DNA of 6,132 bases from JBFXAN01 sp050184225 (GTDB lineage Bacteria > Chloroflexota > Dehalococcoidia > CAUJGQ01), in contig JBFXAN010000268.1 in assembly GCA_050184225.1 (NCBI GenBank), positions 1-6,132 of the forward strand, read 5' to 3'. The position numbers and the translations under genes were made by a program. The notes beneath the pieces were generated by a model. It was not told the origin of the DNA, ran no database searches, and saw only the letters and a program-made list of their open reading frames with translations. Positions 6,078 through 6,132 of the stretch are shown in pieces; the first letter of the stretch is position 1; the number at the start of each line of letters is the position of its first letter.

Positions 6078-6132
6078 AGCCTGATCTGACCGTGGGTGCC
6101 AACGCAGTCCATGCCACCGCTAGTCAGTCGCG

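Noticed and set aside
5821..6117. Minus-strand open frame starting in the 3' non-coding region
   Set aside because: It runs through the C-rich repeat and the antisense of the oxidoreductase tail; no motif supports it.

Overview
The window is GC-rich bacterial DNA, with all five genes on the + strand. It reads as the middle of a catabolic locus. The host cannot be named from this sequence alone. Strong GGAGG ribosome binding sites, high GC, dispersed-looking palindromes, a C-rich intergenic tail and a luciferase-like oxidoreductase all fit a high-GC soil or thermophile lineage such as Chloroflexota or Actinomycetota. That placement is an impression, not a result.

Layout: (1) 1-414 is the 3' end of a dipeptide/oligopeptide (DppC/OppC type) ABC transporter permease, cut by the window start. 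(2) 432-1268 is a crotonase-superfamily protein (enoyl-CoA hydratase/isomerase fold); it follows the permease almost without a gap and lacks both classical catalytic glutamates. (3) 1269-1397 is an intergenic gap holding a perfect 20-bp inverted repeat (REP-like palindrome) and a small 7-bp hairpin. (4) 1398-2174 is a protein with two copies of an EthD-like, dimeric alpha/beta-barrel (ferredoxin-like) domain. (5) 2217-4679 is a large two-domain family III (CaiB/BaiF) CoA-transferase. Its C-terminal half keeps the catalytic Asp and its N-terminal half does not. A long palindrome lies in frame exactly at the linker between the halves. (6) 4729-6027 is a luciferase-like flavin- or F420-dependent oxidoreductase. 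(7) 6028-6132 holds no gene, only a C-rich tandem repeat and an imperfect hairpin.

How the genes may work together (inference): the transporter imports a small organic substrate. The CoA-transferase activates a carboxylic acid to its CoA thioester, the crotonase-fold enzyme acts on an acyl-CoA intermediate, and the luciferase-like enzyme carries out an oxidation step. The EthD-like protein may be an accessory or small enzyme of the same pathway. The substrate cannot be read from the sequence. The most unusual items are the coding palindrome at the CoA-transferase domain junction, the inactive-looking N-terminal half of that enzyme, and the crotonase without glutamates. No CRISPR array, tRNA, rRNA or transposase was seen.
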